Positions 43,854 to 55,083 of a DNA stretch of 64,000 bases are shown one piece after another; position 1 is the stretch's first letter, and every line of letters starts with the position of its first letter. Under the pieces are notes generated by a model that did not search any database, was not told the origin of the DNA, and was given only the letters and a program-made list of their open reading frames with translations. The translations under genes and the position numbers were made by a program. The DNA is from Takakia lepidozioides (Eukaryota; Streptophyta; Takakiopsida; Takakiales; Takakiaceae), in NCBI GenBank assembly GCA_030704615.1, contig JAKLZA010000010.1:62001-126000 (forward strand). Direction: 5' to 3'.

Positions 43854-46800
43854 CAACCACGGGACGCGTCCTCTACCTCTAAGCCCACTGGACTTAAGGT
43901 TGCAGTTACGGAGGACAATTGGGAGCCTGATATTGGACCCATTGTCACCGGAGGAGAGAGACGACGTATACGGCGGTTCCTGAGGGCTTATAGGAATTGC
44001 TTTGCCTTCAGTTTGAAGGACTTGGGAGCACTGAAGGGTCAAGAGATCCGTATTGAGTTGGCCACTGACACGCCAATCTTTCGGAGACCCTATAGATACA
44101 GTGACATGGAGAGGTCTTTGATTCAGATGAGGACTCAAGATCTCTGGGAGGCAGGTTTGGTGGAGCTCTCTGGTGGAGAGTATGCTTCAGCCACAGTGAT
44201 GCCAGCTAAGAAGGATGTCTATGGCAATTGGACGGAGAGACGTATGTGCGGTGATTACCGGCCTGTAAATCGTCAGACCAAGTCCGATAGGTATGCCATG
44301 CCAACACCAGAGGAGATCTTTGATGCCATTGGGCATTCCAAGGTCTTTAGCACGTTGGATTTACGATCCGGATATCACCAGTTGCCGATCAAGGAGGCGG
44401 ATAAGCAAAAGACGGCATTCTGGGGGATCAATGAGCACGGGAAGGATTGCCTATACCAGTGGCGGTTCTTACCATTTGGGCTTAAAAACGCTCCCGCTGA
44501 GTTTCAAAGAGTCATGGACAGGATTCTAGCAGGGGTGGAGTTTGCTCGGTGCTACATAGATGACATCATCATCTTTAGTGCTACGGTGGAGGAGCATGAG
44601 AGACACCTTCAGGGGGTATTTGAGCGCTTGAGGACGCACGGATTGAAGTTACATCCGGGCAAGTGCAAGTTTTTCCACAACCAGATTGAGTATCTGGGTC
44701 ACATGATATATCCTGGAGGATTGGGGGTACAACAGACTAAGGTAGAGTCCATTGCACAGGTTCCACGCCCCACGGATGTGAGCCGAGTTCGAGCTTTCAT
44801 GGGGTTAGCAAACTATTACAGACGGTTTGTTAAGGGATTTAGTGCCATTGCAAAGGCTCTAACCAAGCTGACCAAGGTGGACCAGGAGTGGCAGTGGGAA
44901 GATGAGCAAGAACAAGCTTTTCAAGAGCTCAAGGCGAGGTTGACCTCGGCGCCCATCTTGAGACGACCTATCAGGGGGCGTCCTTTTCAGCTGCATACAG
45001 ATTGGAGCATGCTGGGGCTTGGAGCGGTGCTCACACAGGTGGATGATGAGGGAAGAGAGTTCGTAGTGGCTTATGCTAGCCGCTCGAACAATGCTGCAGA
45101 GTCTAAGTATAGCTCATATGAGGGAGAATGCTTAGCTGCAGTGTGGGCCGTGGCACACTTCAGGTGCTATCTATACGGCAATCTCTTCACCCTTGTCACG
45201 GATCACCAACCACTCAAGTGGTTGATGGAGTCAGACAAGCTTACGGGGAAGCTTGCACGGTGGGCACTCATCCTTCAAGAGTATGACTTTCAGGTGGTGC
45301 ATCGACCGGGTTTGGTCAATCGAAATGCAGATGGGTTGAGTCGCAATCCATGCACGAGCCAGCAGGATGACACTGGAGCTCGGTGGCATGGTGAGACGGA
45401 CGAGGAGATGGTGCCCGGATGGCATGCATCTGCATTTCTGTGTATCTTGGCAGCGGAAGGCCAGGTTGGACCTACAACAGGGATGACTGTAGATCAAGTG
45501 TCTGAGGACCCTGAGGCCAGCAATGAGCAGGGTGGCGCCAAAGATATACATGAGGATTCAGTTGTGTTGGACTACCTCCGCAGTGGAGACACGACAGCCA
45601 CTATGACTGCCAAGGAGAGGGATCGGATCCTACAACGAGCCAAGAGGTTCAGGTGGGAGGGGACACACCTGCTCCGAGTGTGGGAGGATGGTCGAGTGAG
45701 GATTGTGCCTCACCCAACACAGCGGGCACGGTTAGTGCGGCATGCCCATGAGGAGTTGGGGCATTTTGGGGTGCGACGCACTCATAGTCTACTGCAGGGG
45801 CAGTATTGGTGGCGTGGTATGCACACAGAGGTGCAACAATTTGTGGCTAGGTGCATGGTGTGTGACAGGGTGCGTGCTTCATTCAACGCCCCTACTCCAC
45901 AATTGCACCCTCTTCCGATCATGGGATTGGGCTACAGGTGGAGTCTTGACTTCGCAGGGCCGTTGCCACTGACCATGCGCCACAACAAGTACGTGTTGGT
46001 GATGGTGGAGCACTTCTCCAAGTGGATTGAATTGGTTCCATTGCCTGATAAGGCTAGTGAGGGAGCTGCGTATGCATTCCTGGATTGTGTGCTTAGCCGA
46101 TTCGGTGCTCCAGCTGAGGTACTCACGGACCAAGGGAGAGAGTTCTTGGGGGAGTTTCAGGCTTTGTGTGACAAGGCCTTGATAGACCACCGCACCACTT
46201 CTCGGGATCATCCTGAAGCCGATGGCTTGGCAGAGAGAGTTGTTCAGACAGTAAAGAGGGGTTTGCGCAAGTATGGCTTGCAGAAGGGACACCTAGGAGA
46301 TTGGGACCTTCAGTTACCCTGGTTAGCCATGGGCTACAGGTTCAGCAAGCAAGCATCACTTGCCTCCTTCTCACCATACTTTCTTCTCTTTGGCCGAGAG
46401 CCGGATTTGCCTACATCCATTCGCAGAGAAGCTGCTACAGTTCTTAACCTTGACGATCCGGACGTGTGGGCACGTGCATGTGAGCAGCGTGCAGAGTTGT
46501 TCAAGAGAGTCATGCCCATGGCTTTCGAGAACCTTGCCATTGCACAACACCGTGATACGTTGAGGTATGCTACCATACGTGGTGGGGGCTATCGTCCTGG
46601 GGTTCGGAGATTCAACCCTGGTGACTATGTCTATCTGCAGCAGACTGCTCCTACGACCCTGGATGTGACTGCAGGACGTGTTATTTTGAGGGTTCGAGAG
46701 GTCTTGCCCTCAGGCGTCTTGGTCTTGGAGGGTCGGGATGGCATAACTTGGAAGGACCATGTGCGTAATTGTGCGCCATGTCACCTTCCGAATGTCGATG

Positions 46801-46988
46801 GCAGGATTGACCCAAACCTGGCAGTGGTATCTGCAGGTTTGAGGTGCATGTTGTGTGGGTCTGCTAAAGGGGCAGCCACCATGCTGGTGTGTGATCGATG
46901 CTCTAGAGGTTGGCATATGGGATGCTTGACTCCACCTCTTGAGATGGTTCCGGATGGGGATTGGTTATGTCCACATTGCATTGGATAG
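43854..46988 (+). CDS. pol: pol of Gypsy-2: reverse transcriptase, RNase H, integrase, PHD finger
   Basis: Open from the codon after TAG 43851 to 46988; the first methionine is at 44013 (numbering from it). Reverse transcriptase: D115 in TLDL, YIDD at 181-184. RNase H: D330 (HTDWS), E370/E372, D397 (TDHQ), D440 (RNADGLSR). Integrase: His near 577-584 with C614/C617 as zinc domain, then D646 (LDFAGP), D706 (TDQGREF) and E741 (GLAERVV). After the integrase C-terminal domain comes a complete C4HC3 PHD finger: C945, C948, C960, C963, H968, C971, C986, C989, with W984 two residues before C986. The frame is shared with the end of the methyltransferase region, separated by a single TAG, so readthrough or a point mutation could join them. 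No interruptions in about 3.1 kb. Confidence 0.95.
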   Translation, partial: QPRDASSTSKPTGLKVAVTEDNWEPDIGPIVTGGERRRIRRFLRAYRNCFAFSLKDLGALKGQEIRIELATDTPIFRRPYRYSDMERSLIQMRTQDLWEAGLVELSGGEYASATVMPAKKDVYGNWTERRMCGDYRPVNRQTKSDRYAMPTPEEIFDAIGHSKVFSTLDLRSGYHQLPIKEADKQKTAFWGINEHGKDCLYQWRFLPFGLKNAPAEFQRVMDRILAGVEFARCYIDDIIIFSATVEEHERHLQGVFERLRTHGLKLHPGKCKFFHNQIEYLGHMIYPGGLGVQQTKVESIAQVPRPTDVSRVRAFMGLANYYRRFVKGFSAIAKALTKLTKVDQEWQWEDEQEQAFQELKARLTSAPILRRPIRGRPFQLHTDWSMLGLGAVLTQVDDEGREFVVAYASRSNNAAESKYSSYEGECLAAVWAVAHFRCYLYGNLFTLVTDHQPLKWLMESDKLTGKLARWALILQEYDFQVVHRPGLVNRNADGLSRNPCTSQQDDTGARWHGETDEEMVPGWHASAFLCILAAEGQVGPTTGMTVDQVSEDPEASNEQGGAKDIHEDSVVLDYLRSGDTTATMTAKERDRILQRAKRFRWEGTHLLRVWEDGRVRIVPHPTQRARLVRHAHEELGHFGVRRTHSLLQGQYWWRGMHTEVQQFVARCMVCDRVRASFNAPTPQLHPLPIMGLGYRWSLDFAGPLPLTMRHNKYVLVMVEHFSKWIELVPLPDKASEGAAYAFLDCVLSRFGAPAEVLTDQGREFLGEFQALCDKALIDHRTTSRDHPEADGLAERVVQTVKRGLRKYGLQKGHLGDWDLQLPWLAMGYRFSKQASLASFSPYFLLFGREPDLPTSIRREAATVLNLDDPDVWARACEQRAELFKRVMPMAFENLAIAQHRDTLRYATIRGGGYRPGVRRFNPGDYVYLQQTAPTTLDVTAGRVILRVREVLPSGVLVLEGRDGITWKDHVRNCAPCHLPNVDGRIDPNLAVVSAGLRCMLCGSAKGAATMLVCDRCSRGWHMGCLTPPLEMVPDGDWLCPHCIG

Positions 46989-47236
46989 TGGGAGTGGATA
47001 CAACCATGGAAGGCTAACAAGAAACGCAAGGCCCAGCTACTAGGAGACCTTGAACACACGAGGTCCTGGCTCAAGTTCACAGATTGCAAGATGGCGACTA
47101 ACGATGGGGCTACTCTTGTACCCGGCCTCTTGGTCTATAGAGTTTGAGTACAATAGGGACAGTGATAGAGGACTTAGTACGGCTGTGGCTATTACATCTT
47201 GTAGCTATCTGGAGGTAGAGGGACCTATCCACCAGC

Positions 47237-47246
47237 TAGGGGGGCG
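47237..47246 (+). other. Candidate polypurine tract of Gypsy-2
   Basis: TAGGGGGGCG directly before block X (47247). It is the only purine run near the 3' terminal repeats. Its position suggests the functional LTR starts at block X, not at R. The stretch 46989-47236 between pol and this tract holds no gene. Confidence 0.55.
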
Positions 47247-47781
47247 ATTGTGGCAGACTACTTTATTGTGCATATATGTGTGGTGTGGTTTGGACAGCGA
47301 TGTAGTTGTGTAGCGATATGTATGCGCACGACAGCTGTCAAGTTAAATAAGCACAGTGTGAAAACAGCTAGAATAAAACTAGTTATTTGTATTTAACACT
47401 TGGATTTAGGTCAAGTGTTAAATCAGGTGTCAAGTTTAGTTTGACACCTGGTCCGTCTTATCTTCACGAGAGCGGCAGTCGCGCGGCTCATCTTTCTCGA
47501 GTTGAGCCTGCGCGACCGAGCTCTTGTGTGCGTTTAGATCTGAGTTTACTCATGATGGGAGTGTAGGTTGTTGTGGGGTGGAGTCCCCATAGCTTGGGGT
47601 GCCCCTGGCTCGACTACTGTTTTAAAGAGTGATGGTTTTGGATTTCACATTGTTTCTTGTGTGGAGAGCAGTGTCATTTGTTAGCTTTCTTATCATTGTG
47701 GCAGACTACTTTATTGTGCATATATGTGTGGTGTGGTTTGGACAGCGATGTAGTTGTGTAGCGATATGTATGCGCATGACA
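47247..47781 (+). repeat. 3' terminal repeats of Gypsy-2 (X, R, X)
   Basis: Block X (87 bases, 47247-47333), then GC, then R (47336-47695, 360 bases), then a second X (47695-47781) ending CATGACA. The two X blocks differ at one base (GCACGACA versus GCATGACA). The X/R junction is the near-palindrome CGACAGCTGTCA. X does not occur at the 5' end. Confidence 0.9.
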
Positions 47782-47785
47782 ATGC
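47782..47785 (+). repeat. Target site duplication of Gypsy-2, right copy (ATGC)
   Basis: ATGC directly after the element, continuing into ACGTCCAC of MC exon 7. Confidence 0.8.
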
Positions 47786-50700
47786 ACGTCCACTTCTTTT
47801 TCAGAATCGGGACGGCGCTCTTGCGGGTCCACTTCGCAATTCCTGTCTGAGTGTTTTTTCCTCTGCTCGCCAGGACAACCACACAGCCTCTGTCGTCCAA
47901 CACCATGCGGGCAAGCCCGAATCATTTCTTCCAAAAGTCCTCCGAGTACCTGTTCCAAGATGGCAAAGCTTGCAGTCCTTCCACAGGCTCTCCGTCCGGA
48001 ATATCCAAGATGATCATATCGCAAGACCACTCGGTGGCATTTCCGCCCCTCCTACAATCCTTGTCTGCACACACCCTCTCAAATAATGAGACCATATTCT
48101 GAAATCCTGGGGTGTCGGAAGGCTTTTCGGCAGTCGCCTTCTTCAGTGCTCTGCCCTTCAGACCCTCCATGGTCTTCATGTATGCCAACTTCGCTGCCCG
48201 TCCATCCAAAGCCGCCAAGAAACTCTCATTTACACACTGGACTACTGTTTCGGGAGCCACTTTCGGCCTCTTCATTTCCACCGGCTCGAAAGGGTGCCCC
48301 CCTGGGGGGTTGAAGAGTGCCTTCTTTGCCGAGCCAGTTCTCGTGCCTCTCGTGACAACGGTGGGCACAGGGGAGGCAGCCTGCGTTTGGGGGGGTGGGC
48401 TGGTTGCAAAGTCTCCATCGGAGTCCTCTTCCTCACCCTCTTCCTGAACAGGCTATTTCTGCTTCTTCGTTTTGGCGGGTGTCACAACAGCTGCTCCTTG
48501 CTGGCGAGTCCTCTTCTTTGACCCCTTCTGTTGGGCCTGCACAGCTGCATCCACCGTCTTTTGTGCCATCTCAGTTGCCTTTCTGGATTCTTCCAGAGCA
48601 GCAGATTCCTTTGCCGACTTTGGCCCAGCAGGGACACGTCTTTCCTTTCTCTTCTCTTCTGCCAAGGCATGCAGATCTTTCTCAGACTCGTCAACAATAC
48701 CGCCAGACATATCCAGGTACCAGGGCATCCAACGAGATGCGCGGGATGCCATTGTTTCTGCATCTCGGGTGTGTAGACACAGCTTGGGCCCGCCACGGTC
48801 CAAGCCATGAAGAACGGGGGCTCTTGAGCCAGGGCCCCTGTCTGAAGGAGCACGTATTTCATATACCTGCAAGGCAGTCAGCATGCGTGAGCATAAGATT
48901 GGACGAACCTACTGGCAGAGTGCCACCGAAAACATAAAATGCAAATGCGGTGCCGCATTTCCGAGACAAACCTCGTAACCAGGCTTCGCATACAAGGGCA
49001 GCTGTGCTTCACCTGTAAACAATTCGCATTGCAGCTTTCCCCGCTCCCTCCTGATGTGTAAACTCCACGCTCCTTCTTGCTGTCTGTAGCTCTCTGGCGA
49101 AAAGGTTGTCCTTGTACGCACATCTGAAACGCGTCACGTAGTCTTCCAATGTCTGTGTTCCATCCCATTTGACGTACAAGCCGAACGAATTTGTGTGCAT
49201 TACGACTTGCTCCTTCGCATTCGACATTACCTACGATTCCCAAATGCATTGTCACGTAGCAGTTCAGGGAATTCATTTCAGAAAAGCAAATCTGGGGAAG
49301 TACCTTGAATTACCTGGAACCACCAAGTCATGCGGTTGAGCCACACATCCACTGCAGGGTCGGAAACTTCGAGTGGAAAAGACCACATTGTCCTTATGCT
49401 CTCGGATGCATTCCAGATCGACAGCCACCGTGTCTGCCATTTCCGATCCAATGTCAGGAGCTGGAAGAGAGTGGCTATTGCTAGGAAGGAACTTCAGTGC
49501 ATTGAAACCTCACCTTCTCTTTCGCCTCAACACATGCCGTTGAGAGGTGATGCAGTTTCTCCAATTGCATGGTCGGCTGCATGGCCCAAGAATAGTGTTT
49601 TGCAATCTCGGGATGAAGTCCTTTCCAAGTGCCGGATCTGCAATTGCCACCAGCTTCACAAGCTTTGACTTGTATTTGGTTCTGGACTTGACACCGGCTT
49701 CCTTCAAGTGCTCAGTCAATGACTGCAACGTTTTGACCTGCCCCTCACTTTCCATGAAGAAGCGTTTGGCATGGGCCAAATCCGGCTTGATGTTTGACTG
49801 CCAACAAAAACATGCAGAAGCGTTACATTCGATTCATGTGGAAAGATTACTGGAAATTGGGGAAGGATGAGCAGAGGGAAATCGGAGGACGACTTACTTT
49901 GTATATCACCTCCACCATTCCATCCATAGTGAGACGATACCATGTCCGGTCTGTTTTTGCAACGGCTTTCTGAATGAGCTCGGGCTCCAGCATTTCCGCA
50001 AACATCTGCGGATCAGTGAGACCAGTTTTCCTCACCCTGTACAGCATATGTGTCATGTGGGTATGCACGTACGCATTCTCAGTGACCCTGCAAGGCACAC
50101 TCTCCAGTTCAGTACACGGAAGCACGGAAACAAACCAGAATGGAAACCGAAATGCGGCACCGCATTTCGAACGTGCTAGGGAGGGTATGAGTATCTTACG
50201 AGTTGAGGTCCGCCATGGCATTCTTGAGCAGGGAAGAGTCTGCCGCCTTCACCTTCAGGATGACACACTCCACCATGTAATGCCAGCCAATGTGCTTGGC
50301 ATGGTTCTGCTTGATGTACTCCTACCAAGCAAGAAGTCGGTGATTCCCGTCCCACACAAAGAACATTTTACCCGACATATGGCCGAAGTCTGGATCACCC
50401 TTCAGCGTCGCCTCAAATTCGTGGTTGCGAGTGTGCCAGTGGGTATCCCACGTTGACAATTCATCGGCAGTGGGTCCACGAGTTTCGCCGTCCTCATTCT
50501 CAATGGAAACGTAAAACGCTGCCGATCCCAGACGGTACCCTTCTCGAAATGCGAACTTGAGCTTATCCACATCTCCGGGAAGGGCCTGCCTGACGATGGG
50601 AAGGGAGACCATGCGACAGAGTGGGATTCAAAGAGTCCGCTGGAATACCCTGCTGCCCAGAACTCTGCCAATGCTACTGTGTGTCTCCTCCAACATTTTA

Positions 50701-51108
50701 TCCGCTGCACTTTTGAAATCCTCCGGAGACATGTCTGTAGGTGCTGGCAGTGGCTGAGCAGCTGGAGCATCCTCAACTGGAGCTGCACTCTGGGGCCTGT
50801 CTGCGGGCAATTCTGCCATTGCAGAGGCCTCCTCCGGGCCTGCTTGCTCATCGGTGGTGAGGTCTTACTGCGAACGTTGAGCGGCAGCACCCTCCTCCGG
50901 TACCAAATCGACAGAAACGGTCGATCCCATTGCCTTCGCTGCAGCAGAGTCGGCCCCACCATCTACAGGCGGGAAATCCTCCAGGAACTGAGCTTCAGCT
51001 CGTGGAAGCGGTTTTGCGAGAGATTATTCGGCCGTCGCCCTGATTGCCTTCTGCTTCCTCATCCTTGCAGGTGAAGGTGTCTGCTGCAATTGAATCTGTC
51101 TTTTACCC

Positions 51109-51200
51109 GAGGTTTGCTATTTCATGAGCATGAGCGGCATGAGCGGCATGAGCAGAGTAGTAACACAATCGGTTTTCATGAGCAGAAGTACAAATTTCGA
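51109..51200 (+). repeat. Left terminus of TE3, CATGAGC-rich
   Basis: GAGGTTTGCTATTTC then CATGAGCGG repeats and GAGCAGAGTAGTAA. Boundary is fixed by the interrupted MC exon: MB reads CTACCCTGCTGCTTC at 25672 where this copy reads TTACCC then GAGG. Confidence 0.75.
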
Positions 51201-51339
51201 AAAATAAAAAACAATTAAAAAACAATAATTTAATGCAATGTGTCAGGAAAAACAAATATATTATTCGGCCCCTTGAAGGGAAAATTGCAGTTTTGACAGT
51301 TGTGCTCATGATATTTCGTCTTCCGCTCATGCCAATTCC

Positions 51340-51800
51340 CAGCGACATGTGCAAATATGGCGCCGAATTTCGCGGTAATAGGGTCCGTAACCTGAAAAAA
51401 CGGCGACGTATTTCGCGGTAATAGGTCTCTCTGGCGAAAAATGGTGCCGAATTCCGCGGCTATAGGTCCCCTCATGACAGGTAATTCGGCGCCATTTTTC
51501 CAGTGCATGTTCGGACTTAGCCAGTTTTCGGCGCAAAATAGGGAAATTCGGCGCCATTTTTCCAGACACTGTACCAGTGCATGTTGGGACTTAGCCAGTT
51601 TTCGGCCCAAAAAAGAGAAATTCGGCGCCATTTTTCCAGACACGGTACCAGTGCATGTTGGGACTTAGCCAGTTTTCGGCCCCAAAAAGAGAAATTCGGC
51701 GCCATTTTCCCAGACACAGGTACCAGTGCATGTTGGGACTTAGCCAGTTTTCGGCCCCAAAAAGAGAAATTCGGCGCCATTTTTCCAGAAATGGCCCCAC
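51340..51800. repeat. Palindrome array P5 (TTCGGCGCC type)
   Basis: Three degenerate units, then about five tandem units of 62-77 bases. Each has GAAATTCGGCGCCATTTTTC and GGGACTTAGCCAGTTTTCGG. The latter word also occurs in the intron array of MD at 60.6-61.4 kb. Lies between the TE3 terminus and the T3 3' end. Confidence 0.85.
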
Positions 51801-51944
51801 AACTGCTTCTGTTGGATCTCAGTTTGAATGGAATATTGCCTCATTCCAGGAGTTTTGGGGTGCATTTCATTACACTGCAAAAAAAAAGTCTGATACAGCA
51901 AAATGCATTTGAAAATATCCATATGGAGGATTCCCTTTGCCCCA

Positions 51945-54900
51945 TCAATGATTTCTGGAATCCCTAAGGAGGAGTTTGTGCAGCTCGTTCACGCTCAACG
52001 CCGGTGCATGAATAAAGTCATCAATAGTCACGTTCATCCTCAACCTCTTCAGGTAGATGTAATACAGATGCTTGCACGGATAATACTTCGAACCCTTCTT
52101 TGCTTCCATCAACGAGAAGTCCGTACAATTGCAAGTCGGCTCCACTCCAATCGTAATTGTGTATACATCGTCGCGTACAGCCGAGCCGGCCGTTGCCATC
52201 CGATACACACGCCCAAGGCCGGGTGGGGGTACGTCCACGGAGCTCTGAATAGTGCAAGCCATCCCAAGAGCATTGGCAATCCGAGTCTCATTCAACTTGT
52301 TGGGAGGGTGTTGTCTCTTCACTCTTCCGAATCGCATTGTGGGATGTGCAGAATTGTCCAATCCGTCTCTACTGGACCGAGCAGTCTGCAATGGCTGGGT
52401 CTGAGGAACCGGAAATGCGTGGGCCGGGATGTCTGTGCGTTGCACCATTCGAAATCCTGCTGCAGATAGAGCATCCGCCTCATTCTGAGAGAGGCTGCAA
52501 CCCGGTGCAACAGGCTAGACGCCCGGAGGCTCCGACATTCCCTGAATCCCGTACTTGGGCTTGCCAAATACACAGGTCATTATGTCGTGCCTACAGAACC
52601 AAAATGTCTGCGTTGTGGCGTGAGCAAATGTGGGAGTCAAAAATCTGCCGCTGAAACAAGGTGCAGGTACAGCACCGTGTGGGTTCCTCCGAATCATCTC
52701 ACCACAACGTGCTCTCGTATCCACCCGGATGGCGCAGCACTTCCCTCGAAATGCCGGCAATGTCCTCGCAATTCTCCACTGTGACTCCGACACTCTTGTC
52801 TCCACAATGGGAATGTTGTACTGCTTTACTACAGATGGCTCGTTATGTTGTCGGGGCACGCGCCCTGTGCTCAAAGGAGATGGCGATCTTGAACGTGCAG
52901 GACTTGCGGTGCTCGACGAGACCTCCTCGGGCAACATCACCGGACCACGAGGGAGCGTGCAAATATTTTTGTCAGCTCGCCATGAATCCTCTTCTCCGCC
53001 AGGTGCCTCGTCAAGTCTTCGTCTCACTGGACGGGTATGAACATCTCCTTCCAAATGTTGGCCTCTTCGCAGCAATGGCGTGTCCCGAAGGCCCTCTCGC
53101 AAGGTCGCCGCCCACTTTCGAGGATTCTTTGATCTGGAGGCCGTCCGCATCAGCATTTCCTGCCTGTCCGGCCCCAAGCCCCACTGTTTCCCTTTCAAGA
53201 ACTCGTTGTACCTGCATTGCTGCATAATTGACCTCACAACGACGTGTCACCGAGGCGGCCGTTTGAGGAAGCGATGCATGTTTCCGAAAACGAGGCCGCC
53301 CAAGAGCGGGAGGAATCCGAGGAGTCGGAGCCTGTCTCTAATCCCCTTTTCCACAAGGTAACCGGGTAGAGAATCTGTTGCGGCTTACGGTTTAGAATAT
53401 TAGCCAAAGAAGCATCTCCGATTGTGTGTCCTCTCCTTTCATCTCACAAATAGCAATTGTCATTAGCATCCTGCAGTGGGTGTCGTAGACATGTGCACCC
53501 ATTGTCACCCACTGGTGATTTGTAATTCGCTTGATATGGTCGAACATGACCCAACTGTTTGACAAGTTCCCACTCGTCATCCTGTCGACCAGTTCGACGC
53601 CGCTGCCAGGTCCACACGTGGACATTTTGAATACGAAACAACGATCTGCCTCAGTCCCTTGTCCTGGAAACCTACTTCCATGAATGTAGTCATATCGACA
53701 TCGTCGCTTCACCTCCAGAATGGAGTGCATATCCGAGCCACGCCCAATTTTCTGTTTGCATGAGACAATGTGGTTTCGGACATTCGGTGAACATACATGG
53801 GACACCGACTCCAGCAATGCCTCCATTTCCTTCTCGTCGAGAGGAACTCTATCGGAGCCGTCTTCCGACATAATTCTGGCCAATGCCATCTTATGGGCGG
53901 CTTGGAGCTGTATCTGTTTGGGTTTGGCACCCGGTCTCAACTTAACCTCCTCCTGAACGAGCTCCTCTGCTTCGTGGGCAGCCTCCTGCGAGTTCCCCCT
54001 CGCCAATTTGTGACAATGGGAACCAACGTGTATGCAAGCTCGGGTGAGGTCAGGGAAACGGTGCAACACATAGAACTGCTTGGCATTACAAACAGACATG
54101 CAGTGTGGTGGTTCTTTGCAATGCGCACACTTAAATGTGGAGTTCGGAACCTTCTCCTGAGCTCGAAATGGTTGGTGAGCTGTGCCTGTCCAATCGGTCT
54201 CGTTCCTGTGACCTCTGGATTTAAAGTGGAAGCAAGTTGGGGAGAAACACCGCAACGCGCCCGCACAAACAACGTAGCGCACCCGCACACCATCGAGCAT
54301 CTTCATGCTGGTGGTTTTGGTAACGCACCAAGGATGACCGTCATGTTTTATATCCATATCTGTCAACATTCCGGACGCCCTCAAGTAGTCCGCCCGAGGA
54401 GGGAACTCAAAGAAGATATTACCGTCGACGTCGGCGGGAAGACATGTAACCGATTTAGTTGCGAACTTGCTGTAGTCCAGCCCGGCCAGCTCCGACCGGT
54501 GTCCTTCCAGGTGAAGCCCTCGCAGAATTTCAAGAATAGATCGAACTGCGGTGCTCGTGCTGGGAATATGACTCCCTCCTCCACTGACGTCCATTGAGGA
54601 CTTGCCTGATCTCCAGGACGACCTCAGAACTTCCATGACCTCGTCTGAGTCGGACAGGTTGTGAACAACCCGGTTCTCGCTCGTCTTCATGGATGGGTTC
54701 GGCTCTGGATTTACTTCGTTGCGGACTTCTCTCTTTGAGGTAGCCATTCTCTGATTCGCGGATTGTTTCGTGGAAGGCGCCAGGATAGAAGGTGCATTTG
54801 GCGGGCAAATGAAGTCCCCAACAGCCCTGTATATGACGCTGTCCGATGGTGGAACTCGCCATTCCCTGCCATCGCCGAAATCATCGTGGAGCACAACAAT

Positions 54901-55083
54901 ACTCTCGACAACAAGGCCGTTAGAGTCCTTCCTTTCCTCCTCCAAAAAAACCGACCCCGGTTTCAGGTGGTATCGAACGCACAGATATTTCTCCATCACC
55001 CGGCAGGTGTCCCCTCTGCACGGAAATGAAGCTCTATGCTCGTGAGGAGGGCAGTACACTGTAGCGCTCGGGTTTTCCGCCAT
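51945..55083 (-). pseudogene. T3: internally deleted Mutator-like transposase
   Basis: The frame 55215-53392 is uninterrupted; the start is set at 55083 (MAENPSATVYCPP) by match to T1/T2, which ignores 44 unmatched upstream codons. It has both Cys/His clusters and the first catalytic Asp (WVMFDHIKRI). It ends GEDTQSEMLLWLIF, where T1/T2 continue into the second Asp and Glu segments. Homology resumes at 53237 (MQQCRYNEFLKGKQWG), so about 150-190 residues holding FMADNAQ and AESVHSSW are missing; the 150 bases in between (53240-53390) match nothing in T1/T2. A frame change near 52515 leads to the SWIM end (CNC...YYPCKH) at 51945. Lacking two of three catalytic acids, it cannot cut DNA alone but could still bind. 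Confidence 0.8.

Larger units (their letters stand above)
36006..47781 (+). mobile_element. Gypsy-2: Ty3/gypsy element with C5-cytosine methyltransferase and PHD finger (11.8 kb)
   Basis: Ends TGTCA...TGACA, flanked by ATGC on both sides, inserted in exon 7 of MC. Order: 360-bp terminal block (R), 2-kb leader, unknown ORF, gag with two zinc knuckles, aspartic protease, C5 DNA methyltransferase, reverse transcriptase, RNase H, integrase, PHD finger, polypurine tract, 87-bp block (X), R, X. The two R blocks are both 360 bp with about two differences, so insertion was recent. The R-internal-X-R-X arrangement is not a normal LTR-internal-LTR one. From gag to methyltransferase the coding signal changes frame seven times; from reverse transcriptase to PHD it is uninterrupted. 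Confidence 0.9.
34735..51108 (-). pseudogene. MC: ParB-methyltransferase gene split by Gypsy-2 and cut by TE3
   Basis: A near copy of MB. The part 34735-36001 holds the end of exon 7 and exons 8-10 (motif I VLDLICGTG; acidic C-terminus, stop at 34735). The part 47786-51108 holds the rest of exon 7 back to exon 2. Gypsy-2 lies between, inserted in exon 7 near the codons for VHQHTL. The 5' end is lost: at 51109 the sequence within exon 2 (Gln-rich linker upstream of the ParB-like domain) turns into the TE3 terminus, so exon 1 is missing. Exon 2 also carries small indels (near 50490 and 50900) and a stop at W of LLAW (TAG on the minus strand, about 50322). Isolated palindromes sit in introns at about 35903, 48943 and 50150. 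Non-functional. Confidence 0.85.
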
